A DNA stretch of 64,000 nucleotides from Paraglaciecola sp030730205 (GCF_052119645.1 NZ_JBGQOM010000002.1:372001-436000), one strand, 5' to 3'; positions 35,853-45,670 are shown, numbered from the stretch's first letter. The notes: generated by a model from the sequence alone, not told the origin. Made by a program: numbers and translations.

Positions 35853-37760
35853 ATGTTAGAAAAAAAACGTTATCGCTGGGATATACAAGGATTAAGAGCT
35901 TTAGCTGTATTAGCAGTTGTCATTTTTCACATTGCACCGGAAAAACTCCCGGGTGGCTACTTAGGTGTTGATATATTTTTTGTGATCTCTGGCTATCTAA
36001 TTATTGGCTTTATTTGTCGCGACATCTTTGCCAATAAATTTAGCTTGGCGGGTTTTTATGTAAAAAGGATCAAACGTCTATTCCCTGCCCTACTTGCCAC
36101 TATTCTCGCTACCATCGTCGTAGCCTATTTTTATTTACTTCCAGTAGAAACTGCCGCTTTCGCTAAAAGCGTTATATCCACACTGCTGTACGTATCAAAT
36201 ATTTTTTTTTACACCCAATCAGACTATTTTGCTGCCGACTTAAAACTAGCGCCGCTGTTACATACTTGGTCACTCTCGGTCGAAGAGCAGTTTTACATTC
36301 TGTTTCCTATTTTGCTCATAGCCATCATAAAGTTTAAAGCGCACTGGCTGCAAATATCACTCGCCATCATTGCAATTGCGAGTTTTATACTCAGTGAATA
36401 CTTAGTCAACCTTGATCCATCATTAGCATTCTTTATATCACCGACTCGTTTTTGGCAGTTTATTGTAGGGGGCTTATTAGCCCTGAATATCGACAAAATT
36501 AAACTATCAAACCGCTCAGGCAACCTGATCGGATCCACGGGCCTTTTTACCTTAGTAATATGCTTGTTTGTTTATACTGAACACACATTATTTCCGGGTG
36601 TAAACGCGATCATTCCCACCGCTGCCTCGCTTTGCGTGATTTTAGCTGGTAGCACAAGCAGTCTGTTTACCACGATGATGTCGCTACCTATCAATCGCTT
36701 TTTTGGCAATATCTCATACTCACTGTACCTCTGGCACTGGCCTGTCATCGTATTTTATCAGTTGGCCTTTGATAATGACTTACCGAGAATGGTCAACAGC
36801 ACAGTTATGTTGCTTGCCTCTATTTTACTGGGTTATTTAAGCTGGAAATTTATCGAATTACCTTTTAGCAGTAGTCATTCAGCCGATAAAAAACGTAAAA
36901 CATTTTCTGCTGCAGTGGCAGTAAGCAGCGCTTTAATCTTACTGATGCTTTTTTTCAATAAAGGTTTAACCGATCGCTTCAGCGAACAGCAACTTTTTTA
37001 CCTTTCATACATGGATTATGATTTAAGCGGATTCAGAAGAGGTAACGGAGGAGCAGATGATGATATCTGCTTGCTTGGGCCTACCACAAACGACATAAAA
37101 TACTTTAATAAAGATAAATGTATTGATGTTGACAAAAACAAATACAATGTTTTATTAATTGGTGATAGTCACGCTGCACATTGGAATAGTACTTTACAAG
37201 CATTAAAAACGAACAACCAAACTGTCAGCCAAGTGACGGCTTCAGGCTGTCGCCCCTTACTTAGTTACCGCGGGGAAAGACGTTGTACTGATTTGATGAA
37301 GTTTGGTTTTGAACAACTAATTACCCAAAATCATTTCGATCGGATTATTATTGCGGGTAGATGGGAAGAATATGAAGTTAATTCTCTGGTTAAAACCGTT
37401 GAGTATGTAAAAAAATTTACAGACGATATAGTAGTGATTGGCAGAACATTAGAATATAGACAAGATTTACCGAAAATTTTAGCAACAACGGACATTCAAA
37501 ATATCCAAAACGACAAACAAAACCGCTATTCATATTTAAAAGGACTAGACAATAAATTTAAAATAATTGACACACTAGATGGCGTCAATTTCGTGTCACT
37601 AATTGATGTAATCTGCTCCACAAAAACAATATCGTGTGAGTTTTTAACAGAAAAAGGGGCGCCCATCACTTTTGACTATGGCCATTTTACTCATGAGGGC
37701 GCACTTGAGGTGGCAGGTCAGCTAGAACAGCAATTAATGGTACCAAAAGCTACGTTTTAG
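35853..37760 (+). CDS. OafA/OatA-type acyltransferase with SGNH domain
   Basis: In this 635-residue protein the N-terminal membrane acyltransferase-3 domain starts YRWDIQGLRALAVLAVVIFH, with FFVISGYLII and LLHTWSLSVEEQFYILFP. The C-terminal SGNH domain keeps the canonical nucleophile block LLIGDSHAAHW near residue 435 and the Asp/His block DYGHFTHEGALE near 610. The ATG follows AAGGGAAAGTC. It is followed 57 bp later by a second acyltransferase, with which it is probably cotranscribed from the sigma-54-like site. Confidence 0.9.
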   Translation: MLEKKRYRWDIQGLRALAVLAVVIFHIAPEKLPGGYLGVDIFFVISGYLIIGFICRDIFANKFSLAGFYVKRIKRLFPALLATILATIVVAYFYLLPVETAAFAKSVISTLLYVSNIFFYTQSDYFAADLKLAPLLHTWSLSVEEQFYILFPILLIAIIKFKAHWLQISLAIIAIASFILSEYLVNLDPSLAFFISPTRFWQFIVGGLLALNIDKIKLSNRSGNLIGSTGLFTLVICLFVYTEHTLFPGVNAIIPTAASLCVILAGSTSSLFTTMMSLPINRFFGNISYSLYLWHWPVIVFYQLAFDNDLPRMVNSTVMLLASILLGYLSWKFIELPFSSSHSADKKRKTFSAAVAVSSALILLMLFFNKGLTDRFSEQQLFYLSYMDYDLSGFRRGNGGADDDICLLGPTTNDIKYFNKDKCIDVDKNKYNVLLIGDSHAAHWNSTLQALKTNNQTVSQVTASGCRPLLSYRGERRCTDLMKFGFEQLITQNHFDRIIIAGRWEEYEVNSLVKTVEYVKKFTDDIVVIGRTLEYRQDLPKILATTDIQNIQNDKQNRYSYLKGLDNKFKIIDTLDGVNFVSLIDVICSTKTISCEFLTEKGAPITFDYGHFTHEGALEVAGQLEQQLMVPKATF

Positions 37761-37817
37761 TTCGCGACAGTTTTAGCCAAATACAAGTTATCAACATTCA
37801 GGGAAAGTTAAACGCTA

Positions 37818-39665
37818 GTGAAATTTAGAGAAGATATCAATGCGCTGCGAGCTATTGCAGTAGTGGCGGTCGTAATATTTCATTTTAATCATCAGTGGTT
37901 ACCAGGGGGATTCGCTGGGGTCGATGTTTTTTTTGTTATCTCTGGTTTTTTAATGACCATGATTATTGTTAAAGGGCTAGAAAAACAAACGTTTTCAATC
38001 TTAGGGTTTTATGCGGCTAGGGTTAGGCGTATTGTCCCTGCACTGGCTTTTTTAAGTTTTATTTTGTTAGTTGTTGGCTACCTTACTCTGCCACCTCTCG
38101 ATTACCTGAGTTTAGGTAAGCACGTCGCAGCCAGCTTAACCTTTATTTCTAACATGGTGTATTGGGCCGAATCAGGCTACTTTGACGCTTCATCTATCGA
38201 AAAATGGTCATTACATACCTGGAGTTTATCGGTTGAGTGGCAGTTTTATTTAATATACCCAGTAGTTTTGGTCGCCCTAAAAAAATTCTTAAGCCTTAAA
38301 CAAATAAAGTTGGTTTTAGTATTAGGCACGATAGCGGCCCTAATACTATCGGTATTGGTGACATTTAAATCGAGCAGTGCCGCCTATTTTTTATTGCCAA
38401 CCAGAGCGTGGCAAATGCTTGCTGGCGGTTTAGTATTTTTATACCCCCTGACATTAAATGAAAAAGCAAAAACTACTCTGCAAATTCTTGGTCTTGCCAG
38501 CATTTTTATATCGTTTTTTATCTTTAACGAAAAAACGCCATGGCCTGGTTTTGCTGCTTTATTACCTATAATAGGTGCTTGTTTGGTATTACAAGCCAAC
38601 AAGGGGCAAAGTTTTTTAGTAAATAATCGATTATGTCATGCCTTGGGCAAATGGTCATATTCTATTTATTTGTGGCATTGGCCGATTGTTGTAGCGGGGG
38701 TTTACTTTTCGCTTGGTGAAAATTGGTGGTACATTGGCTTGCCTTTATCTGTAGGTTTAGGTGCCCTCAGCTATACCTTTATTGAGTCAAAACAGTTAAG
38801 TGATTATCGATTAGTTAAGTTGGGCTCTGTGTTACGCCCATTACCAGCAGCAAGTATTTTAGCTGTTGCAGGTTTAGCGGTTTTTATGACCAATGGAATC
38901 GTTAATCGTTTACCTGAGGCTGAAAGGCCACTTGTCGCCATGGCTCTTGCAGCCAAAGATGATTGGTATTATCCAAAGGCCAATCTAACAGTAGGCTCAC
39001 TTAAAATCAGAAAGATAGCTGGTGAGTCTAGTAACAACATATTAATTTTAGGCGCAAGTCATGCAGAGCAGCTTTATCCTTATGTGGCAAATCTGCAAAG
39101 CCCTTACAACGTATACTTTCTCACCAGATCTGGCTGTTTTGTTACTCCTTCGATGAAAAACCCAAAATGGTCATGTGCCAATATACAAAATTATCAACAG
39201 TTATTAGACACCCATAGTTTTGACAAAATTGTATTACCTTTTTACAGTTTTAATTCCTACCTTTCTCCAAATAATGAAGAACAAGCCATTGAAATCGCCA
39301 ATCGAATTAAAGAATTTGACTATTTTTTAAAACACATAAAAACAACAATAAATCACGTTTATCTTATTTTAGGCGAGCCCAGAGGCGACGAATTTGACCC
39401 GGTTCTTTCAGCCAGGCAGGGCTTGCCCGACCATATAAGTGAAGATCAAGTTAGAAGCTACTATACGGTTCACCAGTATGCCCTGCAACAGCTCAGCGAA
39501 TTAGACGGAGTAAACATCATTGATCCAATACATCACCTGTGTAATGACGGAATATGCAAAACTAGAGATGGGGTAAATGGTTTTTTCTATAGGGACGGGA
39601 GTCACATGCGTCCGTGGTATGCGATAAAAAGCTTAAGGTATCTGGATGAAGTATTCTTAGAGTAG
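37818..39665 (+). CDS. OafA/OatA-type acyltransferase with SGNH-like domain
   Basis: The 615-residue protein has a GTG start preceded by GGGAAAG. The membrane domain starts FREDINALRAIAVVAVVIFHF, with FFVISGFLMTMI and LHTWSLSVEWQFYLIYP. The C-terminal SGNH-like domain has ILGASHAEQLYP near residue 410, so the Asp of GDSH is Ala here, and FYRDGSHMRPWYA near 595. The Ser and His are kept, so it may still be active. It probably O-acetylates the same polymer at another position. Confidence 0.88.
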   Translation: MKFREDINALRAIAVVAVVIFHFNHQWLPGGFAGVDVFFVISGFLMTMIIVKGLEKQTFSILGFYAARVRRIVPALAFLSFILLVVGYLTLPPLDYLSLGKHVAASLTFISNMVYWAESGYFDASSIEKWSLHTWSLSVEWQFYLIYPVVLVALKKFLSLKQIKLVLVLGTIAALILSVLVTFKSSSAAYFLLPTRAWQMLAGGLVFLYPLTLNEKAKTTLQILGLASIFISFFIFNEKTPWPGFAALLPIIGACLVLQANKGQSFLVNNRLCHALGKWSYSIYLWHWPIVVAGVYFSLGENWWYIGLPLSVGLGALSYTFIESKQLSDYRLVKLGSVLRPLPAASILAVAGLAVFMTNGIVNRLPEAERPLVAMALAAKDDWYYPKANLTVGSLKIRKIAGESSNNILILGASHAEQLYPYVANLQSPYNVYFLTRSGCFVTPSMKNPKWSCANIQNYQQLLDTHSFDKIVLPFYSFNSYLSPNNEEQAIEIANRIKEFDYFLKHIKTTINHVYLILGEPRGDEFDPVLSARQGLPDHISEDQVRSYYTVHQYALQQLSELDGVNIIDPIHHLCNDGICKTRDGVNGFFYRDGSHMRPWYAIKSLRYLDEVFLE

Positions 39666-39789
39666 TTTTAGTAAAAATTATAATTAAATAAATTTCTAAT
39701 GGTGTTAAGTGTCAAAAAATTTTACAGTAGTTAAAAGTTGCATAAAGATAAAAAAAGCAAAGCATTGATAATAATCAGATTTTAATATT

Positions 39790-39805
39790 CGGCATGATTA
39801 ATGCT
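39790..39805 (+). promoter_or_regulatory. Candidate sigma-54 promoter of the PEP-CTERM-like gene
   Basis: CGGCATGATTAATGCT: GG-N10-GC exact, GGCATG and ATGCT near consensus. The predicted start of transcription is about 25 bp before the ATG. Genes for PEP-CTERM proteins are known to be RpoN/PrsR-dependent in Zoogloea-type bacteria, which supports it. Confidence 0.6.
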
Positions 39806-39842
39806 AAATAGTAATCAAGTTGAGTAAATTTAGGATGTATTT

Positions 39843-40421
39843 ATGAAGTTAAAAGGTTTTTTTGCTCGTATTAGCCTATGTGTTTTATTGTCGGCACCGT
39901 TTGTAGCTAACGCCACAGTCATCACCATAGATAACTCTGATGCAGGTTTTATTTCGAGCGGGTTTACAAACAGCTCGTTTGTTAAAACTTTCATTGGGAG
40001 CAACTATATGGTTGACAGAGTTAACAAGTCTGGTGACTTTGCTATTTGGGACCCAACTAGTAGTTCTGATTGGTTGGCGGGAATCTGGCAAGTCGAGATG
40101 TTTTGGGCTGCTGGTTCAAATCGTGCCGAAAGCTCTGCTGTTTCAATTGATTCGGGTTCTGCAATCTCCAAATTGTTTGTTGATCAAACCATAAATGGTG
40201 GTGCTTGGTTTGAATTAGGTTCTTATAATTTTGCTGCCGCAGGAGCAACAGTAAAAATTGATGACACTAACTCTACAGTTGGTAGATATGTTATGGCAGA
40301 TGCTGTCAGATTTACGTTAGTATCAGCAACACAAGCTGCGGTCGTATCAGCACCCAGTTCTCTATTATTGCTTTTGTTGGGGGCTGGATCATTAGTAGCG
40401 CTCCGCAGAAAATCTTTTTAA
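39843..40421 (+). CDS. Secreted Golvesin-like domain protein with PEP-CTERM-type sorting signal
   Basis: The 192-residue protein has a signal peptide (cleavage after ANA near residue 24). The body looks like a Golvesin C-terminal/xly-type beta-sandwich: VITIDNSDAGF, WLAGIWQVEMFWAAG, SKLFVDQTINGGAWFELGSY and ending VMADAVRF. The C-terminus is a tripartite sorting signal: VSAPSS, an 11-residue hydrophobic stretch and RRK. The PEP triplet is replaced by APSS, a variation I know from Alteromonadales. The exosortase would cut here. AGGA upstream is the ribosome-binding site; a strong terminator follows. It is likely a matrix protein co-regulated with the polysaccharide. Confidence 0.8.
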   Translation: MKLKGFFARISLCVLLSAPFVANATVITIDNSDAGFISSGFTNSSFVKTFIGSNYMVDRVNKSGDFAIWDPTSSSDWLAGIWQVEMFWAAGSNRAESSAVSIDSGSAISKLFVDQTINGGAWFELGSYNFAAAGATVKIDDTNSTVGRYVMADAVRFTLVSATQAAVVSAPSSLLLLLLGAGSLVALRRKSF

Positions 40422-40441
40422 ATATTTAGAAAATTGATATT

Positions 40442-40471
40442 AAAAGCCAAACATTTATGTTTGGCTTTTTT
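40442..40471 (+). terminator. Rho-independent terminator after the PEP-CTERM-like gene
   Basis: A 12-bp perfect stem AAAAGCCAAACA / TGTTTGGCTTTT with a TTTA loop and a T tract, 20 bp after the stop codon. Confidence 0.9.
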
Positions 40472-40694
40472 GTTTACCCTCAGAGAATATAATAGATCTT
40501 AAGATAATTTATATTTTAAAAAGTCTAGCAAATATGAGATAACTCAATAGCGAACCGATATAGGGCTTTATTCCTAAAAGACAAGGGATGCTTTAATTAG
40601 CTAAGTGACTATTTTAAATTTAATTACCGGTATAAATCGAATCCATTATTAACGAGACTACCTGCACTTAAATAATGGGAGTAAAGGAACCCTA

Positions 40695-41798
40695 ATGCAA
40701 TCAACTATTAAACATGAAGTATCATTCTTAGACTTTCTGAGGGGGTGGTCAGCTGTTTTTGTTTTTTTTCACCATGCAGCGATATTAGGTGGCGGCCCCT
40801 CGATCCTAAGAGGTTTTCTAGGTCAAGAAGCAGTAAATGCTTTCATGTTAGCTTCTGGCTTTTTAATCTACTATCAATGCTCAATTAGCAAATCTTATCA
40901 ACAATTAACTAATAAGATTGGAATACAAAACTTTTTCATTAGGAGGTTTTTCAGAATAGCCCCGGCATACTACTTTTGCTTGTTTATTGCATTACTACTA
41001 TCTAATTATCTCGGCGAATGTAGGGAACTAATCGCAGAGGTTTTGCCAAACTCAGCGACCAGTATGGATCGATATTATATAAACGAACCAATTAAAAGCT
41101 TTTTTATTCATGCATCTTTTATCTTTGGTGTAATTCCAGAATATTCTTTTAGCACTCCACTACCAGATTGGAGTCTTGGATTAGAAATGCAATTTTATTT
41201 TATATTTCCGTTTCTTTATTTTTTTTATAAAAAGAACTTCACGCTATTTTTTACTATTTCTTTAGTAGGTATGTTCTGTATTTGGTGGATTTCAAACCTG
41301 ATAAATTTTACTTTCCCTATGCCAAGTTACTTACCACTTAAATTCCAAAATTTTGCCGGTGGGATTGCATTAGCCTATTTGTTCTTAAACAAATCCAAGA
41401 TATCCTTTGAGAGTATCTTCATTTCCTGTGTTACATTATTCTTTTTGATTGTCGGGAACAAAACAATAATCATCCCATTCTTGTATTTGTTTAGTTGGTG
41501 GTGGATTTGTTTCGATTCTAAAAAAGAAAATATTTTGATACAGACACTTAGTTATATAATCGGACATAGAGTGTCTAAATTTTTAGCAGAGATGTCTTAT
41601 TCAGTCTACATCGCGCACTTAATCTTAATGATCCCATTTTTTGCATTAGTATTAAATCGAGGAAAATTAGATTTTGTGAGCTGGACTGCGTTTACAACTA
41701 TGCTATTGTTTGGGACTTTTCTTTTTTCATATATTATTTACCGTTTTATTGAATTGAAAGGTATCAAACTTGGGAAAAAATTAATTAAATTAACCTGA
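40695..41798 (+). CDS. Acyltransferase-3 family membrane protein without SGNH domain
   Basis: The 367-residue protein has about ten membrane helices. It begins with the acyltransferase-3 motif VSFLDFLRGWSAVFVFFHH and has PDWSLGLEMQFYFIFPFLYF in place of the usual SLSVEEQFY. It resembles exopolysaccharide acyltransferases of the ExoZ/WbbJ-like short type. The gene is visibly more AT-rich than most neighbours, as often seen for horizontally moved surface genes. AGGAACCC lies before the ATG. Confidence 0.87.
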   Translation: MQSTIKHEVSFLDFLRGWSAVFVFFHHAAILGGGPSILRGFLGQEAVNAFMLASGFLIYYQCSISKSYQQLTNKIGIQNFFIRRFFRIAPAYYFCLFIALLLSNYLGECRELIAEVLPNSATSMDRYYINEPIKSFFIHASFIFGVIPEYSFSTPLPDWSLGLEMQFYFIFPFLYFFYKKNFTLFFTISLVGMFCIWWISNLINFTFPMPSYLPLKFQNFAGGIALAYLFLNKSKISFESIFISCVTLFFLIVGNKTIIIPFLYLFSWWWICFDSKKENILIQTLSYIIGHRVSKFLAEMSYSVYIAHLILMIPFFALVLNRGKLDFVSWTAFTTMLLFGTFLFSYIIYRFIELKGIKLGKKLIKLT

Positions 41799-41966
41799 AA
41801 ATAGGTTTTAGGAACGGCTACCATCTCAGCGTAACAAAACTATGATAAGTACCATTGAAGCATGCTAGTTGAAAGATAATGAATAATTAACGAAATTAAT
41901 TAACTGAATTTGGACGCTCCTCAACATTGTTTCTTAAACTTCTTCTAATTTCAAACTCGGATTCTT

Positions 41967-42917
41967 ATGAATTTACAATATAAAACAAGTTGGAATAATA
42001 AACTCGATGAACTGAAAACTATGCACGCAGATATTGCTGTGCTATGCGATGGAAAGCAGGTCGCATACATCGATATTGCTTTACATTTTAATGTCGGTGA
42101 CCATCTTATATACGCAGGTACAGAAGCCTTTATCAAAGAGCACAAAATTGATGTTGTTTATCGCGCCTTTGACCGAAATGTAGATATTAAAGCGATTGAG
42201 AAGTGTGACATCATTATGTTTCATGGTGGCGGAAATTTTGGCGACCTTTATCCAAGACATCAACGTTTGCGTGAATCGATGATCCAAAAGTTTCCGAATA
42301 AGCGAATTATCATTTTGCCGCAAACCATACATTTTTCTAATGATACTGAAATGAAAAAGAGCTGCGACATTTTCTCACGCCACACTGATTTACATATGTT
42401 TTTAAGAGACCAAAAGAGCCTTGGTATTGCTAAGGATTTTTCAAAAAACTCATCTTTAATGCCAGACATGGCCCACAGTCTGCATCCTTTAATCGATGCT
42501 TCAGAGGTAGAGCCTCTTGAAGTTAGCACACCCAAGATCCTTAACTTAAGAAGGGTCGACATTGAAAAGGTATCGGCAGCGCTGGATATACAGAAAAAGT
42601 CATTTGACTGGGAAAATATGTTAACACCGTGGGATCATACATACCGTAAATATATTACTAAACTAGAGCGCTTTAAGTTTCTAACACCTAGATTAGTGCG
42701 GAGCTGGAAAATGCATTCTGATAGCTTAGTCTTTAGAGCAATCAATTACTTTAATCTTCATAATACGGTTTATACCGACAGGCTACATGGCTTCATTCTG
42801 TCTTACTTACTCGGTAAAAACATTAAACTCATGGACAACTCTTATGGAAAAAATTTGAATTATTTCAAACAATGGATTAACGACACCAATCTTGTAGAAG
42901 TCATAACTGAAAAGTAA
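41967..42917 (+). CDS. Polysaccharide pyruvyl transferase family protein
   Basis: In this 316-residue protein typical landmarks are the N-terminal HFNVGDHLIYAGTEAF, MFHGGGNFGDLYPRHQ near residue 95, IILPQTIHFSN near 112, and TDRLHGFILSYLLGK near the C-terminus. The family transfers pyruvate from phosphoenolpyruvate as a ketal to sugar residues of exopolysaccharide. It acts in the cytoplasm on lipid-linked repeat units. It is probably in one unit with the acyltransferase upstream (168-bp gap) or has its own promoter. Confidence 0.9.
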   Translation: MNLQYKTSWNNKLDELKTMHADIAVLCDGKQVAYIDIALHFNVGDHLIYAGTEAFIKEHKIDVVYRAFDRNVDIKAIEKCDIIMFHGGGNFGDLYPRHQRLRESMIQKFPNKRIIILPQTIHFSNDTEMKKSCDIFSRHTDLHMFLRDQKSLGIAKDFSKNSSLMPDMAHSLHPLIDASEVEPLEVSTPKILNLRRVDIEKVSAALDIQKKSFDWENMLTPWDHTYRKYITKLERFKFLTPRLVRSWKMHSDSLVFRAINYFNLHNTVYTDRLHGFILSYLLGKNIKLMDNSYGKNLNYFKQWINDTNLVEVITEK

Positions 42918-42938
42918 AAAGTCTTTAATAAAGTATCT

Positions 42939-42979
42939 AACCTGACAGTACACAGTTTGTGTTTAGGCCCTGTCAGGTT
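42939..42979. terminator. Inverted repeat between convergent genes, probable bidirectional terminator
   Basis: A 10-bp perfect stem AACCTGACAG / CTGTCAGGTT encloses a loop that itself can pair (CACA with TGTG). T tracts on either side are weak. It lies between the pyruvyl transferase and the convergent glycosyltransferase. Confidence 0.6.
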
Positions 42980-43083
42980 ACTTTGTTAATATGGGCTTGT
43001 TAGCATCCAGTGCTCGTTTGTATGACTAAGACAGCCAATCTAGCTAACGAGTCCTAGTTTAGATATGCGCTTCACTCTTCCTA

Positions 43084-44052
43084 CTAGTTATTTTTTTTAC
43101 GTAAGTTCACTAAGAGTTTGTGAGCTGTGGGAAAGAGAATTCTGATAAAAAGCTTATAATTTATAAATGCTTTAAAATTAGTTATCAATGCCCATTTTCG
43201 AGATAATTTAATATTACCTTGAGAGACTTCTTGTTCAATTTTGAGCCCGCGTTGAAACAAGTAATTGCAGTATTTCGAGAGCTCTTTCGAATAGGCTGAT
43301 TGGCTTAGTAAATGTTCACGCAATACTAACGCCGTTTTATAATATCCTATCGCGTGTTTTATCGATAGTGCGCTGGTTGTTATGGAATTTTGACGAATGC
43401 GCCGTTGAAAAAAACGCTCCGCTAATACTTGGATTTTTGATGAATTAACAAACAGCATGGTAGTAAAATAGTTATCTTCGTGCAGTATGCCGTGTATAAA
43501 TCGCAAATTCATCTGTGCACTAAATCGATACATATAACAACAAGATTGTACGATGTAATTACCGACGCCCTTGGAGTCTTCAAACAAATCATGTCCGTTA
43601 GTATAAGACTGGTGTGGCAAATTGCGGGTATAGTCAAGTCTAAGCAACAAATCTTCGGGCATACCATCACAAAATGCTTTGGCATTAAATATCACTAAGT
43701 CAGCGTTATTTTTCTCAAAGGCATTTACGCATGTTTCTAATGTGTTGGGCAAAATCCAATCATCACTATCAAGAAAGTAAATAAATTGCCCAGCAACGTT
43801 CTCTAGCCCTGTATTGCGAGCCGCAGACAACCCTTGATTTTTTTGCTCAACAATTTTTAATTTGCCAGCAAAACGCTCTTCGTATTCTAATAGAATATTA
43901 ATAGAGTTATCGATCGAACCGTCATTGACAGCGATCAATTCAAAGTCTTGAAAGCTTTGTGTCAATACTGAGTCTAAACATTCAGCTAAGTATAATTCGA
44001 CGTTGTACACTGGCAGAATCACACTGACTTTTGGTGTTCCTTTCATATTCAA
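43084..44052 (-). CDS. GT2 family glycosyltransferase
   Basis: In this 322-residue protein the GT-A fold opens with KVSVILPVYNVELYLAECLD, followed by ELIAVNDGSIDNS, GLSAARNTGLE and the metal-binding DSDDW near residue 95. The C-terminal half is helical and carries a basic region, fitting membrane association. It adds one sugar to the lipid-linked repeat unit; donor and acceptor are unknown. It is transcribed with the same orientation as the Wzx-type gene upstream (154-bp gap). Confidence 0.9.
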   Translation of the reverse strand: MNMKGTPKVSVILPVYNVELYLAECLDSVLTQSFQDFELIAVNDGSIDNSINILLEYEERFAGKLKIVEQKNQGLSAARNTGLENVAGQFIYFLDSDDWILPNTLETCVNAFEKNNADLVIFNAKAFCDGMPEDLLLRLDYTRNLPHQSYTNGHDLFEDSKGVGNYIVQSCCYMYRFSAQMNLRFIHGILHEDNYFTTMLFVNSSKIQVLAERFFQRRIRQNSITTSALSIKHAIGYYKTALVLREHLLSQSAYSKELSKYCNYLFQRGLKIEQEVSQGNIKLSRKWALITNFKAFINYKLFIRILFPTAHKLLVNLRKKNN

Positions 44053-44206
44053 ATCCCATTCAATTATTAAATCTTAAAGAAAGTCACCAATATCTTGAAC
44101 TTACAACAGAAAATATCTGCTTAAACGTTAATTGTTCTGTTGGCAATACCAAGATTAACACCCTATAAAATAGTCTATTTAACACTATCGCAAAACACGT
44201 TTACTT

Positions 44207-45670
44207 TTATTTATTCGGCTTTTTGCCCTTGAAAAACATTGTTTTTATTTCGTGTAATTGGCGCATTGTATGTTTATAAAACAACAGAACACTAAACAGC
44301 ACATAGCTACTACCACCAAGCAAGACTAATGCGAACAACAATAATATTTCGTTATTAATAAGCCCATTTAAGTAACTTTTACAGATTGAAACAAACACAA
44401 ACATAAGAAGGGCAGAAATATACTGAGGGTATAAAGCGATAAACAGTTTCTTAAAATCAATCGGTACATATTTTGTCACGATTTTAAAGCGTATTGGCAA
44501 GATAATAAAATTAACTAAAACAAGTGCGCTGAGCATCACTGTAATACCAAACCAAATAGTACAGGCTGCCACCAATACATTACTGCACACCGTTAGCAAG
44601 GTTAGATTGAATGCTTCTTTCGTTTTGGCCTGTGAAATAAGTAAGGTTGGTAAAAACCATGTCATCAAGCCTGGGAGCATCGCAAAGGCAGATATGCTCA
44701 TAAATACTGCACTATCGCTAAACTTGTCACCAAAAGCGATGGTTACAAAAGGGTCTGCAATTGCCGCTAAACCAATAAAAATCGGCAAAACTAAGGTTGA
44801 AGTCACTGCCACAAGCTTGATGTATAAATCACCGATATTTGCCCCTTCTTTCGCTCGCGAAAAACTCGGCACCACCATTGAATTAATTGAACTCATAGTC
44901 ACTTGGCTCACCATCTGCTCGCCCTTTTTCGCCGCATTTAATAGGGCAAAACTCGCAGGACCAAGCACCAAGCCGGTACATAAACTAGCAACGCGCTGAT
45001 GCGCCATGGTAAGCAATGCTGAGCCTAATAAGGGCATACAAAACTGAACCAACTCAGCCGTATCTGCCTTATTGTAATAAAGTTTGGGTTTAAATCGCGC
45101 TAGATAGAATAGAAAAATAACTTCAAATAGCGCGTTAACTAACTTGCCAATGACAAGCGACCATAAGCCTAAGCCAGATTCTGCACAGATGATTATGATG
45201 ATACCGGCTATCACTGAAGCGATAAACTTGGCAATACCCATTTGTTTGTTTTTAAAATCTCTAATCAGCTTGCCGTTTACCACGGCCTGCAAACTAATGA
45301 GTACGGTTATAGGCGCTAAACTCATTAATACATAAGCCGCTGAGGTTGAGTATGAATAATGGGCAATTGGCGCACCAATCAATACCAAAATCAAAGCCAA
45401 ACAAACCGCCAACCCTGCCACATAGATTAGCGTACTAGAAGCATAACCCTCATCCCATGTTTTTCGTTGCACAATATTTTGGTTAACACCTGCGTTGACC
45501 GCAATATTAGCAAATTCAATAAAAAGCATACAAAACGCTACTAAGCCAAAGTCTTCTAGGCTGAGAATGCGGGCAAGATAAGCAAACACGGCAAAATCAA
45601 CAATATTCATGCCAGTGCGGGTAAGTGAAATCCAAAGGCTACCTTTAGCAGACTGCTTTTTTAACGACAT
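44207..45670 (-). CDS. Wzx-type polysaccharide flippase
   Basis: The 487-residue protein has about 12-14 membrane helices. The N-terminal SAKGSLWISLTRTGMNIVDF and YLARILSLEDFGLVAFCMLF match lipopolysaccharide/O-antigen flippases of the MOP superfamily. A basic C-terminal tail (FFKGKKPNK) ends it. It would move undecaprenyl-linked repeats across the inner membrane in a Wzx/Wzy-dependent route, consistent with the polymerase-like and Wzc genes nearby. Confidence 0.9.
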   Translation of the reverse strand: MSLKKQSAKGSLWISLTRTGMNIVDFAVFAYLARILSLEDFGLVAFCMLFIEFANIAVNAGVNQNIVQRKTWDEGYASSTLIYVAGLAVCLALILVLIGAPIAHYSYSTSAAYVLMSLAPITVLISLQAVVNGKLIRDFKNKQMGIAKFIASVIAGIIIIICAESGLGLWSLVIGKLVNALFEVIFLFYLARFKPKLYYNKADTAELVQFCMPLLGSALLTMAHQRVASLCTGLVLGPASFALLNAAKKGEQMVSQVTMSSINSMVVPSFSRAKEGANIGDLYIKLVAVTSTLVLPIFIGLAAIADPFVTIAFGDKFSDSAVFMSISAFAMLPGLMTWFLPTLLISQAKTKEAFNLTLLTVCSNVLVAACTIWFGITVMLSALVLVNFIILPIRFKIVTKYVPIDFKKLFIALYPQYISALLMFVFVSICKSYLNGLINNEILLLFALVLLGGSSYVLFSVLLFYKHTMRQLHEIKTMFFKGKKPNK

